Virus record (IMG/VR): IMGVR_UViG_3300021197_000990
Span: 1-60,656 of that record
Direction: 5' to 3' (one strand)
DNA length: 60,656 nucleotides
Origin: a virus
A program made the position numbers and the translations under genes. The notes below the pieces were generated by a model that had not been told where the DNA came from, did no database searches, and saw only the letters and a list, made by a program, of their open reading frames with translations. Below, piece after piece: positions 6,634 through 14,796 of the stretch (the first letter of the stretch is position 1; each line of letters opens with the position of its first letter).

Positions 6634-6741
6634 GGACTGGCGTCCTGAAATCTGAATATTTTTTAAAACCCGGGCAGGCGTCCATGAGATCCCATGCGAA
6701 TCCTTACGCCCACTTATTGTCATCATGGCCAGCTAAAGCTG
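6634..6741 (+). promoter_or_regulatory. Three stem-loops in the leader of the 6780 operon
   Basis: GGAC-TGGC-GTCC at 6634-6645, GGGC-AGGC-GTCC at 6672-6683 and CAGC-TAAA-GCTG at 6730-6741 repeat the order seen at 507-543. They sit directly after a terminator and 39 bases or more before the next gene, so they are placed like promoters or 5' processing sites of a new transcription unit. Confidence 0.55.
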
Positions 6742-6779
6742 TCCAAATTTATGATGATAACACATAGGAGTAACTAAAG

Positions 6780-7211
6780 ATGTCCAAGAAAGGTATGCAT
6801 CCAAATTCGCTAGCAGCCTTAAAGAAAGGTGCCGCTCCAGAGTTTAACTCTGAGACTGCCAAGATTGCAGCCGCAAAGTCAGCTGAAGTTAGACGTCGTA
6901 ATAAAGAAGCTCGTGATGCTCTCAAAGCTACTGCAAGTAACTTTAAGAAAGTAGCGAAAGAATTATCCGACGATGTACCATCAGCTATCGAGATCTTAAA
7001 CCTGCAAATGGTAAAGGCGTTAGCTAATGATGACACTGACATGGTCATTGAGCTAGCTAAAGTACTAGCAGAATACCAAGCACCTAAACTAGCACGTACT
7101 GAGAACACAAATGTAGAAGTATCTGCAGATGATCTATCAGACGAAGAGCTAGAAGCTAAACTTAAAGCATTCTTAAAAGATGATGATGACAAAGGTGATG
7201 ACGATGAGTAA
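6780..7211 (+). CDS. Possible small terminase subunit
   Basis: 143 aa. A basic Ala/Lys-rich N-terminal half (NSETAKIAAAKSAEVRRRNKEAR) is followed by a helical segment ending VLAEYQAPKLART and a very acidic tail. This layout resembles small terminase subunits of podophages, which bind DNA through the N-terminal half. TerL lies far away on the other strand, so the call rests on composition alone. Ribosome site TAGGAG, ten bases upstream. Confidence 0.4.
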   Translation: MSKKGMHPNSLAALKKGAAPEFNSETAKIAAAKSAEVRRRNKEARDALKATASNFKKVAKELSDDVPSAIEILNLQMVKALANDDTDMVIELAKVLAEYQAPKLARTENTNVEVSADDLSDEELEAKLKAFLKDDDDKGDDDE

Positions 7212-7629
7212 CATGGCAGACACTATAAAGACTATGAATGATAGGTTCGGAGTTAACGACTGGGTAATCGACAAATTACAGAGCGATGACTTTGAGTCTG
7301 TTGAGAAGTTACTAGAGTTCCGTATTAAGGACCTATTGGCAGAAGAGTTCTTAGAGACACAAGCTGCTTTTAAGGAGAAAAACGCGGAAGAACTCGTTGA
7401 TGGTTTAGTAGACCTCATAGTAATCGCAATGGGAACGTTAGACATTCTAGACGTTGACACTCATAAAGCATTTAACAAAGTAATGAAAGCTAACCTAAGC
7501 AAAGAAGCTGGTATAAAACCAGAGCGACCAAATCCGCTCGGACTGCCTGATTTGCTAAAACCAGAAGGCTGGGTAGGACCTGATCATAGGTTTAACCATG
7601 GCTTACTACCACTTATATGGGAGGAGTAA
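7204..7629 (+). CDS. MazG-like NTP pyrophosphohydrolase
   Basis: About 141 aa from ATG 7204, chosen because AAAGGTG lies upstream at good spacing; ATG 7180 is possible but sits deep in the previous gene. The helical core carries LLAEEFLET, then ELVDGLVDLIVIAMGT, matching the ExxE...ExxD metal-binding pattern of the all-alpha MazG/dUTPase superfamily. The later ANLSKEAG is also typical. It probably hydrolyses (d)NTPs to monophosphates, which fits the hydroxymethylase and Nmad1-like neighbours. Confidence 0.65.
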   Translation: MSNMADTIKTMNDRFGVNDWVIDKLQSDDFESVEKLLEFRIKDLLAEEFLETQAAFKEKNAEELVDGLVDLIVIAMGTLDILDVDTHKAFNKVMKANLSKEAGIKPERPNPLGLPDLLKPEGWVGPDHRFNHGLLPLIWEE

Positions 7630-7781
7630 TGCAAAACTTAGAACTCCAATTATTAATTCTATTCCTAGGTGCAATCATATGGACCGTGGTGCTGATATTA
7701 GTAGTATCACCTGATAAGACTATAGATAAAGTAAGAGAAGAGCTGGAGGCTCACGAGAGGAACCAAGATGACAAGCTATAA
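7629..7781 (+). CDS. Small single-span membrane protein, 50 aa
   Basis: The ATG overlaps the previous stop (TAATG). Residues 4-27 are hydrophobic and the remainder is a charged helix (DKTIDKVREELEAHERNQ). It overlaps the next small membrane-protein gene in another frame. Function unknown. Confidence 0.6.
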   Translation: MQNLELQLLILFLGAIIWTVVLILVVSPDKTIDKVREELEAHERNQDDKL

Positions 7782-7980
7782 CATACTAATACTGATCGCG
7801 ATATTCGGACCATGCATATTATTAATGTGCTTGGCTGTAAGAGAAGAACAAAAGGATAAAGCCAATGAGCAACAGAAACGTGGACGTAACGTTAACGCAG
7901 GAACTGTACGATCAAGTAACAGAAAATGCAATGAAGTACAACAAAGTAAGTGCAGAAAATGTAACTCTTGCAATGGCTAA
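7768..7980 (+). CDS. Small membrane protein, 70 aa
   Basis: Hydrophobic N terminus (residues 4-23), then a basic tail ending in a Cys-rich stretch. Ribosome site CACGAGAGGAACCAAG. Its second half lies inside the 7865 gene in a different frame, so either it is a true overlapping gene or only its first 30 codons matter. Confidence 0.45.
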   Translation: MTSYNILILIAIFGPCILLMCLAVREEQKDKANEQQKRGRNVNAGTVRSSNRKCNEVQQSKCRKCNSCNG

Positions 7981-8344
7981 ACGATGTGAGTGTGAACTGT
8001 ATGAATTACAACTAATGAAGGAAGGCCGTTGGCAAGAGTTCAATGGTTGGGCAGTTGACGGCATATCAGAGGAATATGGTCATGTAGACTGTAAGACTAT
8101 TGTAGGATCTAAACCATGGTGGAACATAAGTAAAACGTCTATGCGTAACATATGTAGACAACATGGAGTTATCGATCACTACTATTTCTTAAAGATGACT
8201 AACCCTAAGACCGCAAGGTTTGAGGTAGGTGAGACAGTTAAGTTCGAATGGACTGGTGTACTGTCTTATGCAGAAGTAATGAAGTATATCCAATGCAGCT
8301 CAGGTCATGGCTACTATGTAGACACGAGGAAAGCTCATGTGTGA
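7865..8344 (+). CDS. Hypothetical protein, 159 aa
   Basis: ATG with AAGGATAAAGCC upstream. Residues 8-28 resemble a short helical N-terminal domain (VTLTQELYDQVTENAMKYNK); the rest contains a Trp-rich mixed region and PKTARFEVGETVKFEW, which looks like a small beta domain. No family recognised. It is the last gene before DNA polymerase. Confidence 0.7.
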   Translation: MSNRNVDVTLTQELYDQVTENAMKYNKVSAENVTLAMAKRCECELYELQLMKEGRWQEFNGWAVDGISEEYGHVDCKTIVGSKPWWNISKTSMRNICRQHGVIDHYYFLKMTNPKTARFEVGETVKFEWTGVLSYAEVMKYIQCSSGHGYYVDTRKAHV

Positions 8345-8428
8345 TAGATGTAAAGTTCCACCTGTGCAAACAATATAATCTAACTATAGCTAAAGGGTAA
8401 AGCCCTGCAGCAACTCAAGGAAACTATT
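8337..8428 (+). other. Short leader before DNA polymerase
   Basis: A 13-codon ORF (8337-8378, MCDRCKVPPVQTI) with CGAGGAAAGCTC upstream overlaps the previous stop. It is followed by a small AGGG/CCCT hairpin near 8393-8404 and the polymerase ribosome site CAAGGAAACTATT. The mini-ORF may be chance. Confidence 0.25.
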
Positions 8429-10276
8429 ATGCAACTAGTATATGATATTGAAACTGATGGTCTATTCGCAGAAGTAACTAAGATCTGGTGTATTGTAGCA
8501 GTAGATATTGCTAACAATAACAAGGTTTACTCTTACTCAGATCATGACAACGACTTACCGAGCATTGCAGAAGGCTTAAAGCTATTGCAGTCCGCTGATG
8601 TATTGATCGGTCATAACATTATCGGCTATGATAATGTAGTAATCAAGAAGTTATTTAACATTGACTTATCATTTAACACTGTAAAGAACTTAGATACATT
8701 AATTATGTCTCGTGTATTCAACTATGCACGTCCCGGTGGTCACTCATTGAAGAACTGGGGTAAGTTAGTAGGTGATGACAAGATATCATATGATGATTGG
8801 ACTCAGTACTCTAAGGAAATGCTAGAATACTGTATACAGGATGTTATGGTAAACGTAAAGATCTACCACGCAGTTATGAAAGAGTTCAAAGCTACCCACA
8901 AAGTAAACCCATTAATCAGTAATGGTCTACGCATCGAACATGAGATTGCTCATATCAATACTGAGATTCGTTCTGATGGCTGGAACTTTGATATGGATAA
9001 AGCGCTAGCTACTAGACAACGCATGGATGATGAGATGTCTCGCATTCGTGGTATCCTTGAGCCAATGTTAGGTAAACGTAAAGTACTAATTGATAAAGAA
9101 CCTAAGACTCCTAAGTTTAAGAAGGATGGTACTTATCAAGCAACTACTGTTCGTATGCTTACAGACTATTTCGGTCACGAGGTTAAACCTGAGGACACTC
9201 ATTTGATGGCAGCAGGTACACCATTCCAACGTACTAAGATGGAACAGATAGAACTAGGTCAAACACCATTAGTAAAAGAGTGGTTGTTAACTCAAGGCTG
9301 GAAGCCAGATGAGTACACTCGTAAGAAGATTAATGGTAAGTGGGTTAACCAAGGTCCTAAGTTTACATCTACTTCATTGAAAGCATTCGGTGAGCTAGGT
9401 GAAATGATTGACTCTTACTATACTATAAGAAACCGTATCGCTGTACTTGAAGGCTGGATCGAGAACGTTGAGAAAGCAGGTGATGGTCGTCTTCACGGTG
9501 ACATGTTCACTATTGGTACTCCATCTTTCCGTTGTAGACACAGTGGTATCGTAAATATTCCTTCAGTTAATGCTGCATGGGGTAAAGAGATGCGTGAGCT
9601 ATTCAAAGCAGATGACGGTCATGTACTAGTAGGTGCTGACTCTGCAGGTAACCAGCTACGTGGCTTATGCCACTACGTAAATAACGAAGAGTATACTGAC
9701 ATTGTAATCAATGGTGATCAACATCAACGTAATGCGGATGCGCTAGGTTGTAGTCGTCCACAAGCTAAGTCATTCTTGTATTGTTATTTATTCGGTGGTG
9801 GTGATGCTAAGTTAGGTCAATGTATTACTGATAAGCTAGATGCAGGTCGTGGTCGTAAAGCTCGTGATGACTTCGCTAAGTCTATTACAGGATTAGCAGA
9901 GATACGTGAGAAAGTAGAATCAGAGTGGCGTTATAAGGAACACAGGCAAGGTGTTGGTTGGGTTCATGGTTTAGATGGTCGTCCATTATTCGTACCAGCT
10001 GAACATCAGTGTCTTAACTACTTACTACAGTGCGCTGAAGGTATCACTTGTAAGGCTGCAACTGTATACGCCTATAAGAAGATTAAAGAGCAAGGCCTTC
10101 GTGCTAGTATCAGAATCTTCTATCATGATGAGGTGCAGATCTCCTGTCACCCTGATGATGCAGATAAAGTAAAAGAAATAGCTATCGCTGGTTTCCGTGA
10201 AGCACCTAAAGAATTTGGTGTTGACTGTATGGATGGTGATGGTATCGTAGGTAACAACTATGCCGAGACTCACTAA
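8429..10276 (+). CDS. Family A DNA polymerase with 3'-5' exonuclease, T7-like
   Basis: 615 aa, compared with 704 for T7 gp5. The exonuclease is at the N terminus: DIE (Asp6, Glu8), LIGHNIIGYDN and EYCIQDVMVN. The polymerase follows with motif A GADSAGNQLRG, motif B KSFLYCYLFGGGD and motif C FYHDEVQIS. It should replicate the phage genome with the primase-helicase and SSB. T7 gp5 uses host thioredoxin through a thumb insertion; I cannot identify that insertion here, so processivity partners are unclear. Confidence 0.95.
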   Translation: MQLVYDIETDGLFAEVTKIWCIVAVDIANNNKVYSYSDHDNDLPSIAEGLKLLQSADVLIGHNIIGYDNVVIKKLFNIDLSFNTVKNLDTLIMSRVFNYARPGGHSLKNWGKLVGDDKISYDDWTQYSKEMLEYCIQDVMVNVKIYHAVMKEFKATHKVNPLISNGLRIEHEIAHINTEIRSDGWNFDMDKALATRQRMDDEMSRIRGILEPMLGKRKVLIDKEPKTPKFKKDGTYQATTVRMLTDYFGHEVKPEDTHLMAAGTPFQRTKMEQIELGQTPLVKEWLLTQGWKPDEYTRKKINGKWVNQGPKFTSTSLKAFGELGEMIDSYYTIRNRIAVLEGWIENVEKAGDGRLHGDMFTIGTPSFRCRHSGIVNIPSVNAAWGKEMRELFKADDGHVLVGADSAGNQLRGLCHYVNNEEYTDIVINGDQHQRNADALGCSRPQAKSFLYCYLFGGGDAKLGQCITDKLDAGRGRKARDDFAKSITGLAEIREKVESEWRYKEHRQGVGWVHGLDGRPLFVPAEHQCLNYLLQCAEGITCKAATVYAYKKIKEQGLRASIRIFYHDEVQISCHPDDADKVKEIAIAGFREAPKEFGVDCMDGDGIVGNNYAETH

Positions 10277-10285
10277 GGAGGTACT

Positions 10286-10576
10286 ATGAGTAACTCAGTC
10301 GTATATAACTTAAGTCTAAGCGATAGTAAAATATTGTGTAGGACTATTGATAAATGCAGAATTAAAACTAACCTTAATAAAGAAAGTATTATTGATGAGA
10401 TACTATATGCTGTATCAGCTGATGATGGTAACGTACAACTGTATGCTATCGAATGGCTGTATATTATAGATGCACTCAAAGATAAACTCAAAGGCAAGCG
10501 GATACAAGATCGTGAAGCACTTGATGATCTACTACATGATCTATTAAAACTAAAGCTAAATCTAGCTGGAGAATAA
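10286..10576 (+). CDS. Hypothetical helical protein, 96 aa
   Basis: Strong ribosome site TAAGGAGGTACT. Mostly helical with many Leu, Ile and Lys and two heptad-like stretches near the C terminus. It lies between polymerase and exonuclease, so a replication accessory role is possible but unproven. Confidence 0.7.
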   Translation: MSNSVVYNLSLSDSKILCRTIDKCRIKTNLNKESIIDEILYAVSADDGNVQLYAIEWLYIIDALKDKLKGKRIQDREALDDLLHDLLKLKLNLAGE

Positions 10577-10577
10577 T

Positions 10578-11345
10578 ATGAACAACAAGATGCACATCCT
10601 CATCGATGCGGATAGTATCTACTTCAAACTATGCTGCTGCACTAAGCGTGAGAAAGACATACGCAAAGGACTTAAGCAGAAGTTAAAAGAGATAACCGAC
10701 AATGCTCGGCACTTCTCTGAGGAAGTAGAACTGTTTATCGCAGTGAAGGGTGTAGATAACTTCAGGTTTTCTGTAGCGTCAGACTATAAAGGCCAACGTA
10801 AGGACCTTGAAGCTGACATGAAGAAAGCTTTGAACTATGCTAACAACCATCTCATAGACGAGTATGGAGCTGTATCATCTACAGGTATGGAAGCTGATGA
10901 CTTGGTATCGATCTGGGCACATGAGTGTTGGGCTAATGGCTTGACCTATTGCGTAGTGCACATCGATAAGGATCTGGATATTATTCCAGGACCACATTAT
11001 AATTTCGATAAGAAGGAGGTGTATTCTATCTCGCCTGATGATGGATTCCGCAAGTTCATGCATCAGTGTCTCACGGGTGATCGTGCAGACAACATAGCTG
11101 GTATCAAAGGTATTGGTCCAAAGAAAGCCGATAAGATCTTAGAAGGTGTACCAGCTAATCGAATGTGGTCAGTCGTTAAGCAATCATGGCGTGAACATGG
11201 TTACAAAGGTATTGACTTAATAAAAGCTGCTAGACTATTATGGATGGGTGCTTGTAGTAATGACATCAGTACTGCCAACCTAGCTGTGATCAATCGTTTA
11301 GAGCGAGGTTATGATAAGTTCTGGGAGGTCGAAGATGAATCTTAA
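10578..11345 (+). CDS. 5'-3' exonuclease / flap endonuclease
   Basis: 255 aa. Metal ligands in IDADSIYF near the start and in EADDLVSIWA, then HIDKDLDIIPG and a helix-hairpin-helix TGDRADNIAGIKGIGPKKA define the FEN/T5 D15/T7 gp6 superfamily. Likely jobs are primer removal and degradation of host DNA during replication. The start at 10578 is supported by GGAGAATAAT. Confidence 0.9.
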   Translation: MNNKMHILIDADSIYFKLCCCTKREKDIRKGLKQKLKEITDNARHFSEEVELFIAVKGVDNFRFSVASDYKGQRKDLEADMKKALNYANNHLIDEYGAVSSTGMEADDLVSIWAHECWANGLTYCVVHIDKDLDIIPGPHYNFDKKEVYSISPDDGFRKFMHQCLTGDRADNIAGIKGIGPKKADKILEGVPANRMWSVVKQSWREHGYKGIDLIKAARLLWMGACSNDISTANLAVINRLERGYDKFWEVEDES

Positions 11346-11709
11346 ACATCACTTTAAAGTTAAACCACTGTCTGCTAACAGGATGTGGGGTAAACGAGGA
11401 GTTAAGACCTTTAAGTCTGCTGAGTATAAAGAGTTCCAAGAAGAGATCCGTGATACCATCATGGCAGATGACTGGAGCTGGCCGTTCAAGGATGAACTAG
11501 TAGACTTTAAAGTAGAAGCTGGGTTGTCTAACCGTGGAGCTGACATAGATAATGTTATCAAGCCTCTGCTGGATACGTATCAAGGTATGTTCCATGGGTT
11601 TAATGATAACAAAGTCTACCATATAGAACTAACCAAATGCATCGTCAAGAAAGGCGATGAGTACCTAGATGTAGAAGTAACAACCTTTGATGGAGATGAT
11701 ATAAAATGA
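11335..11709 (+). CDS. RusA-like Holliday junction resolvase
   Basis: 124 aa from ATG 11335, chosen because GGGAGG lies upstream. The pattern GADIDNVIKPLLDTYQGMF and FNDNKVYHIE contains the conserved Asp residues of RusA (D-x-DN-x-x-K and DN-x-V). It would resolve branched replication intermediates before packaging, the role T7 gp3 plays with a different fold. It overlaps the exonuclease gene by 11 bases. Confidence 0.85.
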   Translation: MNLKHHFKVKPLSANRMWGKRGVKTFKSAEYKEFQEEIRDTIMADDWSWPFKDELVDFKVEAGLSNRGADIDNVIKPLLDTYQGMFHGFNDNKVYHIELTKCIVKKGDEYLDVEVTTFDGDDIK

Positions 11710-11912
11710 TGTACCGTGTATACTTAACAACCAAGTCTGAATGTGAACGTGTAGAAGCCGATGAGATCCTATGGGGTAATGGTGTAGTACAGTTCTTAAA
11801 GAAACCAGAGACTAACTCTCTGATCCAGATAGAGACTAACGCTAAACCTATAGTAACCTATTCGTTCAATCAGTTAATCAAAGTAGTATATGAAGGAGAT
11901 GCAGATGCCTAA
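11706..11912 (+). CDS. Hypothetical protein, 68 aa
   Basis: The start overlaps the resolvase stop (ATGA). It looks like a small beta protein, with an acidic end. Not recognised. Confidence 0.65.
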   Translation: MMYRVYLTTKSECERVEADEILWGNGVVQFLKKPETNSLIQIETNAKPIVTYSFNQLIKVVYEGDADA

Positions 11913-12099
11913 GTTTGACTTTAAGTGTGACAAGTGTGAACACGTAATGCTAGATGTAGTTAAAGCTAGTTTCGTTAAGCCTAATCCCCCATGTGAAAAA
12001 TGTGGGGAGGACTCGTTGAAAACATACTGGCAACAAGGCAAGACATCATTCCAGACACAAGGTAAAGGTGGTGGCTGGACTGGAAGTAATACATTCTAA
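11905..12099 (+). CDS. Zinc-ribbon protein, 64 aa
   Basis: ATG 11905 is preferred over 11890 because GAAGGAG lies six bases upstream. Two CxxC knuckles (CDKC and CEKC) about 21 residues apart form a zinc ribbon of the FmdB/regulatory type. The C-terminal half is Gly/Gln-rich. It may bind nucleic acid or RNA polymerase; the target is unknown. Confidence 0.7.
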   Translation: MPKFDFKCDKCEHVMLDVVKASFVKPNPPCEKCGEDSLKTYWQQGKTSFQTQGKGGGWTGSNTF

Positions 12100-12123
12100 T
12101 TAAGAGTACGTAGGAGAACTCAA

Positions 12124-12270
12124 ATGAGTAAGCAAAACAAACCTGTAGATGATTCGTGGATGGATGAAGAGTTAGCAAGTAGAATCCGTCAAGATAGATA
12201 CTACCGCAAGACAAAGAAGACCAAGAAGAAACTTAACCAAGATCAAGTATGGGAAAACCGATGGAATTAG
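12124..12270 (+). CDS. Small basic protein, 48 aa
   Basis: ATG after TAGGAGAACTCAA, a strong site. It has an acidic N terminus and a highly basic centre (YYRKTKKTKKKL), suggesting nucleic-acid binding. It overlaps the next gene by 22 bases. Confidence 0.65.
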   Translation: MSKQNKPVDDSWMDEELASRIRQDRYYRKTKKTKKKLNQDQVWENRWN

Positions 12271-12476
12271 AAGGCAAAGATAAGCTCGCATTAGACGAAC
12301 TAACAAACTTAATCATGGATAACTATGATGTGTATGACTTAGATAAAGTAGAAGATGACTACATACGAGACACCATAGACATGATGATGAGAAACTGGAA
12401 GAGCATATTGCCGTTCTACAAGATACACCGCATTTATAAAACCATTAAACTAATCAAAGAAGACAAAAGTCTTTAA
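12249..12476 (+). CDS. Hypothetical protein, 75 aa
   Basis: Starts at 12249 (or Met5 at 12261). Helical, with acidic first half and basic second half. Unrecognised. The next gene is clpP. Confidence 0.6.
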   Translation: MGKPMELEGKDKLALDELTNLIMDNYDVYDLDKVEDDYIRDTIDMMMRNWKSILPFYKIHRIYKTIKLIKEDKSL

Positions 12477-12486
12477 GGAATCTATT

Positions 12487-13077
12487 ATGAATTTCACTCC
12501 AATTGTAATCGAGAAAACTGATAAGTCTGAACGTAGCTATGACATCTACTCTCGTCTATTAAAAGACCGTACAGTATTCTTGAACGGTGGTGTAGATGAT
12601 AACGTAGCAGCAACAGTAGTAGCACAGTTGTTATTCTTAGAAGCAGAGAATGCTGATGAGGATATTACATTATTCATTAACTCACCTGGTGGTGTAGTGT
12701 CTGCTGGCTTAGCAATGTATGACACAATTCAATTCATTAAACCAGATGTAAGAACTATTGTAACAGGTCAAGCTTGTTCAATGGGTTCATTCCTAGCTAA
12801 CGCTGGCGCACCTGGAAAACGTTACATGTTACCTAATGCAAGACATATGGTACATCAAGTATCTGCTGGTACCTCAGGACAATGTTCTGATATGCGTATA
12901 GCAGTTGAAGAAGCTACAAGAATTAACAACACTCTTGCTACGATATATGCAGAGCATAATAGCAAGGGTAAATCAGTAGAAGATCTACTTAAAACTATGG
13001 ACCGTGATACCTGGATGACCGCAGAAGAGTCACTAGAGTACGGATTGATAGACGAGATCATTACTAAAAGAGCATAA
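12487..13077 (+). CDS. clpP: ATP-dependent Clp protease proteolytic subunit
   Basis: 196 aa, close in length and sequence to bacterial ClpP ([31 protein letters not shown]). The triad is intact: Ser98 in GQACSMGS, His123 in MVHQV and Asp174 in [11 protein letters not shown]. The bacterial propeptide is nearly absent. Alone, ClpP rings cut only small peptides; they need an AAA+ unfoldase. The phage AAA+ protein at 919, ending IGFL, is an obvious candidate, and host ClpX/ClpA are the alternatives. Targets could be host regulators or phage scaffold. Ribosome site AAGGAATCTATT. Confidence 0.93.
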   Translation: MNFTPIVIEKTDKSERSYDIYSRLLKDRTVFLNGGVDDNVAATVVAQLLFLEAENADEDITLFINSPGGVVSAGLAMYDTIQFIKPDVRTIVTGQACSMGSFLANAGAPGKRYMLPNARHMVHQVSAGTSGQCSDMRIAVEEATRINNTLATIYAEHNSKGKSVEDLLKTMDRDTWMTAEESLEYGLIDEIITKRA

Positions 13078-13084
13078 CAATCGG

Positions 13085-13106
13085 AGTGGAGTAATCCTGC
13101 TCCACT
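13085..13106 (+). promoter_or_regulatory. 7-bp hairpin between clpP and primase-helicase
   Basis: AGTGGAG and CTCCACT pair around an eight-base loop in the 46-base gap. No T tract follows, so it is more likely an RNA-processing or stability element than a terminator. Confidence 0.5.
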
Positions 13107-13123
13107 AACTATTGGATAATACT

Positions 13124-14791
13124 ATGAAAAAGCAATATGAAACTTCACCATTCGTTAAGACTCACGTTCCATGCTTAGATCAGACTGATTGCTGTTCATC
13201 TGACGGCAGATCTATTAGGCAAGATGGTAGCAGCTTTTGCTACGTCTGTTCAACAAACTTTAAATCAAATCAAGAGGACACTTCATTGGAGACTATCAAT
13301 GTTAAACCAACCACCAATACTTTTCGTGCTGAGTCAGTCGACACTATTCGTAATTATAGTAGTTATCCTATTAGTACTCGTGGCATTAGCCAAGAAGTAG
13401 TAGATCATTTCAACGTCAAGATGTCTGTAGATACTGAAGGCAGACCTGAAGCACACTACTATCCGTTTACTATTAACGGTCAGATTGCTGCATACAAAGT
13501 ACGTAAGTTACCTAAAGAGTTCTCTACTGTAGGTCAGTTCAAAGATGCAGAACTATTTGGCCAAGCACAATGTGCCGGTGGTCGTACTCTAGTAATCACA
13601 GAGGGTGAGTTAGATGCTATGGCTGTAGCTCAAGCTTACTTAGAGAAATATAGTAAGTTCTACCCTGTTGTATCGTTACCTAACGGGGTACAGTCTGTTA
13701 AGTCTTTACTAACTAACCGAGATTTCGTACGTAAGTTCGATACTGTAGTTCTAATGTTTGACATGGATGAAGCAGGTCAAGAGGCTGTAAGCAATGCTGC
13801 TAAGATCATAGGCATTGGTCGTGTTAAAGTCGCTAAGCTGAAGACTAAAGATCCATGTGATGAGCTTAACGAACATGGCTATGAGTCTATACTTAGAGCT
13901 ATATGGGATGCAACCACATGGTCACCAGCAGGTGTACTTATGGGTACAACTATATGGGATAAGTATATCGAACGTTGTAATGTAGAATCTGTTCCATACC
14001 CAGAGTGTCTATCAGGTCTTAACGATAAGATCGAAGGTATTCGTCAGGGTGAGATTACATTGTTCACGTCAGGTACAGGTAGTGGTAAGTCAACAGTAAT
14101 CAAAGAGATTATATTCGAGCTACTAGAAAAGACTGATGAGAAGATAGGCTTGATATCACTAGAAGAATCTATTGGTGATACAGCTGAGAAGTTTATACAA
14201 ATGCAAATGCGTCGTCCGTTACATGGACATCCACCAGCTACTGAAGAAGATCAACGTGAAGCTTTCGATAAGGTATTCGGTGATGAACGTCTAGTTCTAT
14301 TAGATCACCAAGGTTCTGTATCAGATGATTCACTTATGGATAAGATCGAGTACATGGCATTGATGGGTTGTAAGTACTTAGTACTAGATCACATCACAAT
14401 TGCTGTGTCAGAAGGTAACGATGGATTAACTGGTAACGAAGCTGTCGATAAGCTGATGTCAGATTTACTGAAATTAGTTAAGCAACATAACGTATGGTTA
14501 GGATTAATCTCTCACTTACGTAAAGCGATGGGTGGTAAGTCATTCGAGGAAGGTGCATTGCCGTCTATCGATGACATCAAGGGTTCTGGTTCTATTAAGC
14601 AGATCTCATTCGACATCATTGCATTTGCTCGTAACCTAGTTGCAGAAGAAGAATATGAACGTAATACAATTAAACTACGAGTGCTTAAGTCACGATTCAC
14701 TGGTAAGACTGGTGAAGCAGGTGCAGCTGTCTATGACACTGAGACTACAAGACTAGGCAAAGGTTGTACAGGATTTGACTTGGAGATGTAA
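13124..14791 (+). CDS. Primase-helicase, T7 gp4-like
   Basis: 555 aa from ATG 13124; a TTG four codons upstream is less likely. The order is a zinc-binding domain (HVPC, DCC, FCYVC), a TOPRIM primase core (ITEGELDAMAVA and LMFDMDEAGQ), then a RecA-type DnaB helicase domain with Walker A TSGTGSGKST, SLEESIGDT and HLRKAMGG. It unwinds DNA and lays primers for the polymerase at 8429. Its length equals that of T7 gp4A (566 aa), so the primase half is complete. Confidence 0.95.
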   Translation: MKKQYETSPFVKTHVPCLDQTDCCSSDGRSIRQDGSSFCYVCSTNFKSNQEDTSLETINVKPTTNTFRAESVDTIRNYSSYPISTRGISQEVVDHFNVKMSVDTEGRPEAHYYPFTINGQIAAYKVRKLPKEFSTVGQFKDAELFGQAQCAGGRTLVITEGELDAMAVAQAYLEKYSKFYPVVSLPNGVQSVKSLLTNRDFVRKFDTVVLMFDMDEAGQEAVSNAAKIIGIGRVKVAKLKTKDPCDELNEHGYESILRAIWDATTWSPAGVLMGTTIWDKYIERCNVESVPYPECLSGLNDKIEGIRQGEITLFTSGTGSGKSTVIKEIIFELLEKTDEKIGLISLEESIGDTAEKFIQMQMRRPLHGHPPATEEDQREAFDKVFGDERLVLLDHQGSVSDDSLMDKIEYMALMGCKYLVLDHITIAVSEGNDGLTGNEAVDKLMSDLLKLVKQHNVWLGLISHLRKAMGGKSFEEGALPSIDDIKGSGSIKQISFDIIAFARNLVAEEEYERNTIKLRVLKSRFTGKTGEAGAAVYDTETTRLGKGCTGFDLEM

Positions 14792-14796
14792 TACAA

